DNA from: Bacillota bacterium | GTDB lineage: Bacteria > Bacillota > Sulfobacillia > Symbiobacteriales > ZC4RG38 | Length of the DNA stretch: 5,832 nt | Reading direction: 5' to 3' | Assembly: GCA_003242505.1 (NCBI GenBank) | Contig: QGUP01000142.1 | Span: forward strand, 1-5,832 | Shown here: positions 5,384-5,832 of the stretch, piece by piece | Layout of the letters: each line of letters starts with the position of its first letter | Numbering within the stretch: position 1 is the stretch's first letter | Program-made: the position numbers and the translations under genes | The notes under the pieces: generated by a model | What the model saw: the letters and a program-made list of their open reading frames with translations, nothing else | Told to the model about the DNA's origin: nothing | Database searches by the model: none

Positions 5384-5832
5384 TCAGCCCTGTGCCGAGA
5401 AGAGATCCCGGGTCAGGGCGACGAAGGACCGGGCGGGGCCCTTCCCCGCCCGCCCCGGGCTGTAGACCAGGTAGGTGCGGGCCACGGGCAGCGGGAGGCC
5501 GGGGGTGGGCACCTCCATCAGCCGTCCCTCCCGCAATTCCCTCCAGACCGTGGAGAGGGGCAGGAAGGAGACCCCGAGCCCCTCCTCGATGAAGCGCTTG
5601 GTGATGTCCACCTGGGTGACCGCCATGGTCCGGATCCGGAGCCCCCGGCCCCGGAGCTCCAGGAGCAGGTCATCCCAGTAGAGCGGGTGGTTGTGGGTGA
5701 GGAGCCGCTGTCCTTCCAACAGTTCCCGCCAGTCCGGCGGCGGGCTGTCCAGGTCGCCGGCATCCGCCGGAGCGACCAGGATCACCGGATCTTCGTAGAG
5801 AGGACCGCCCTCAGGGCCCCGCCCCCCCGCGG
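5384..5832 (-). CDS. LysR-family transcriptional regulator, C-terminal part only
   Basis: The frame is open from the right edge of the window to a TGA at 5384-5386, giving 149 visible residues; the DNA-binding helix-turn-helix half lies outside. The visible part begins in P-L-Y-E-D-P-V-I-L-V-A-P-A, the typical middle of a LysR effector-binding domain (P-L-x-x-D-x-x-x-L-V-x-P). It continues with F-I-E-E-G-L-G-V-S-F-L-P-L and E-L-R-E-G-R-L near the C-terminus, the hallmark 'xxGLGxxxLPxxxxxxELxxGxL' pattern, and ends in a short helix rich in charged residues. Such proteins are tetrameric cytosolic regulators that respond to a small molecule; the ligand and target here are unknown. The kinase-like gene follows 122 bases downstream on the same strand. 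Co-transcription is possible, since no convincing terminator or promoter is visible in the gap. Confidence 0.93.
   Translation of the reverse strand, partial: AGGRGPEGGPLYEDPVILVAPADAGDLDSPPPDWRELLEGQRLLTHNHPLYWDDLLLELRGRGLRIRTMAVTQVDITKRFIEEGLGVSFLPLSTVWRELREGRLMEVPTPGLPLPVARTYLVYSPGRAGKGPARSFVALTRDLFSAQG

Noticed and set aside
5379..5390. GGGCTTCAGCCC palindrome over the LysR stop codon
   Set aside because: Short (5-6 bp arms, almost no loop), part of the coding end, and without a T-tract.

Overview
The window is very GC-rich and densely coding. It has strong GGAGG-type ribosome sites, frequent GTG starts, an ECF-type riboflavin transporter subunit, an extended -10 promoter of the TRTGn-TATAAT kind, and a kinase-like membrane protein ending in a copper-amine-oxidase-N-like 'stalk' domain. 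Together these suggest a high-GC member of the Firmicutes (Thermaerobacter/Symbiobacterium/Limnochorda-like). That placement is inferred from gene content and style; no phylogenetic marker is present.

Left block, + strand, 1-2912: a tight gene series. It holds the 3' part of a riboflavin-type ECF S component (RibU-like), then ribH (lumazine synthase, GTG start at 521), a YigZ/IMPACT-family protein (ATG at 988, overlapping the ribH stop by one base) and a major facilitator superfamily transporter (ATG at 1623, overlapping the previous stop as ATGA). The last three are almost certainly co-transcribed and translationally coupled. The first two link riboflavin uptake with the penultimate step of riboflavin synthesis. 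The roles of YigZ and the transporter in this unit are unclear.

Middle, 2901-3422: the transporter stop codon lies inside a previously unannotated tandem array of about 19-bp units (six full copies plus a partial one, 2901-3021) in which two unit types alternate (A-B-A-B-A-B). A 9-base core of the A unit recurs at 3058-3066, immediately upstream of a promoter region (TTGACA at 3072, extended -10 ending at 3108). That promoter drives a 65-residue zinc-ribbon protein, which is followed by a near-perfect intrinsic terminator (3354-3395).

Right block, - strand, 3423-5832: a 612-residue single-pass membrane protein with a degenerate serine/threonine-kinase-like domain (no beta-3 lysine, altered HRD and DFG motifs), one transmembrane helix, a roughly 210-residue Ala/Gly/Pro-rich linker and a C-terminal stalk domain. 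Upstream of it lies the C-terminal part of a LysR-type regulator that runs off the window.

The two items most worth a second look are the alternating-unit repeat array beside the zinc-ribbon promoter and the pseudokinase/stalk-domain fusion. I see no CRISPR array, tRNA, rRNA, insertion sequence or recognisable defence system.
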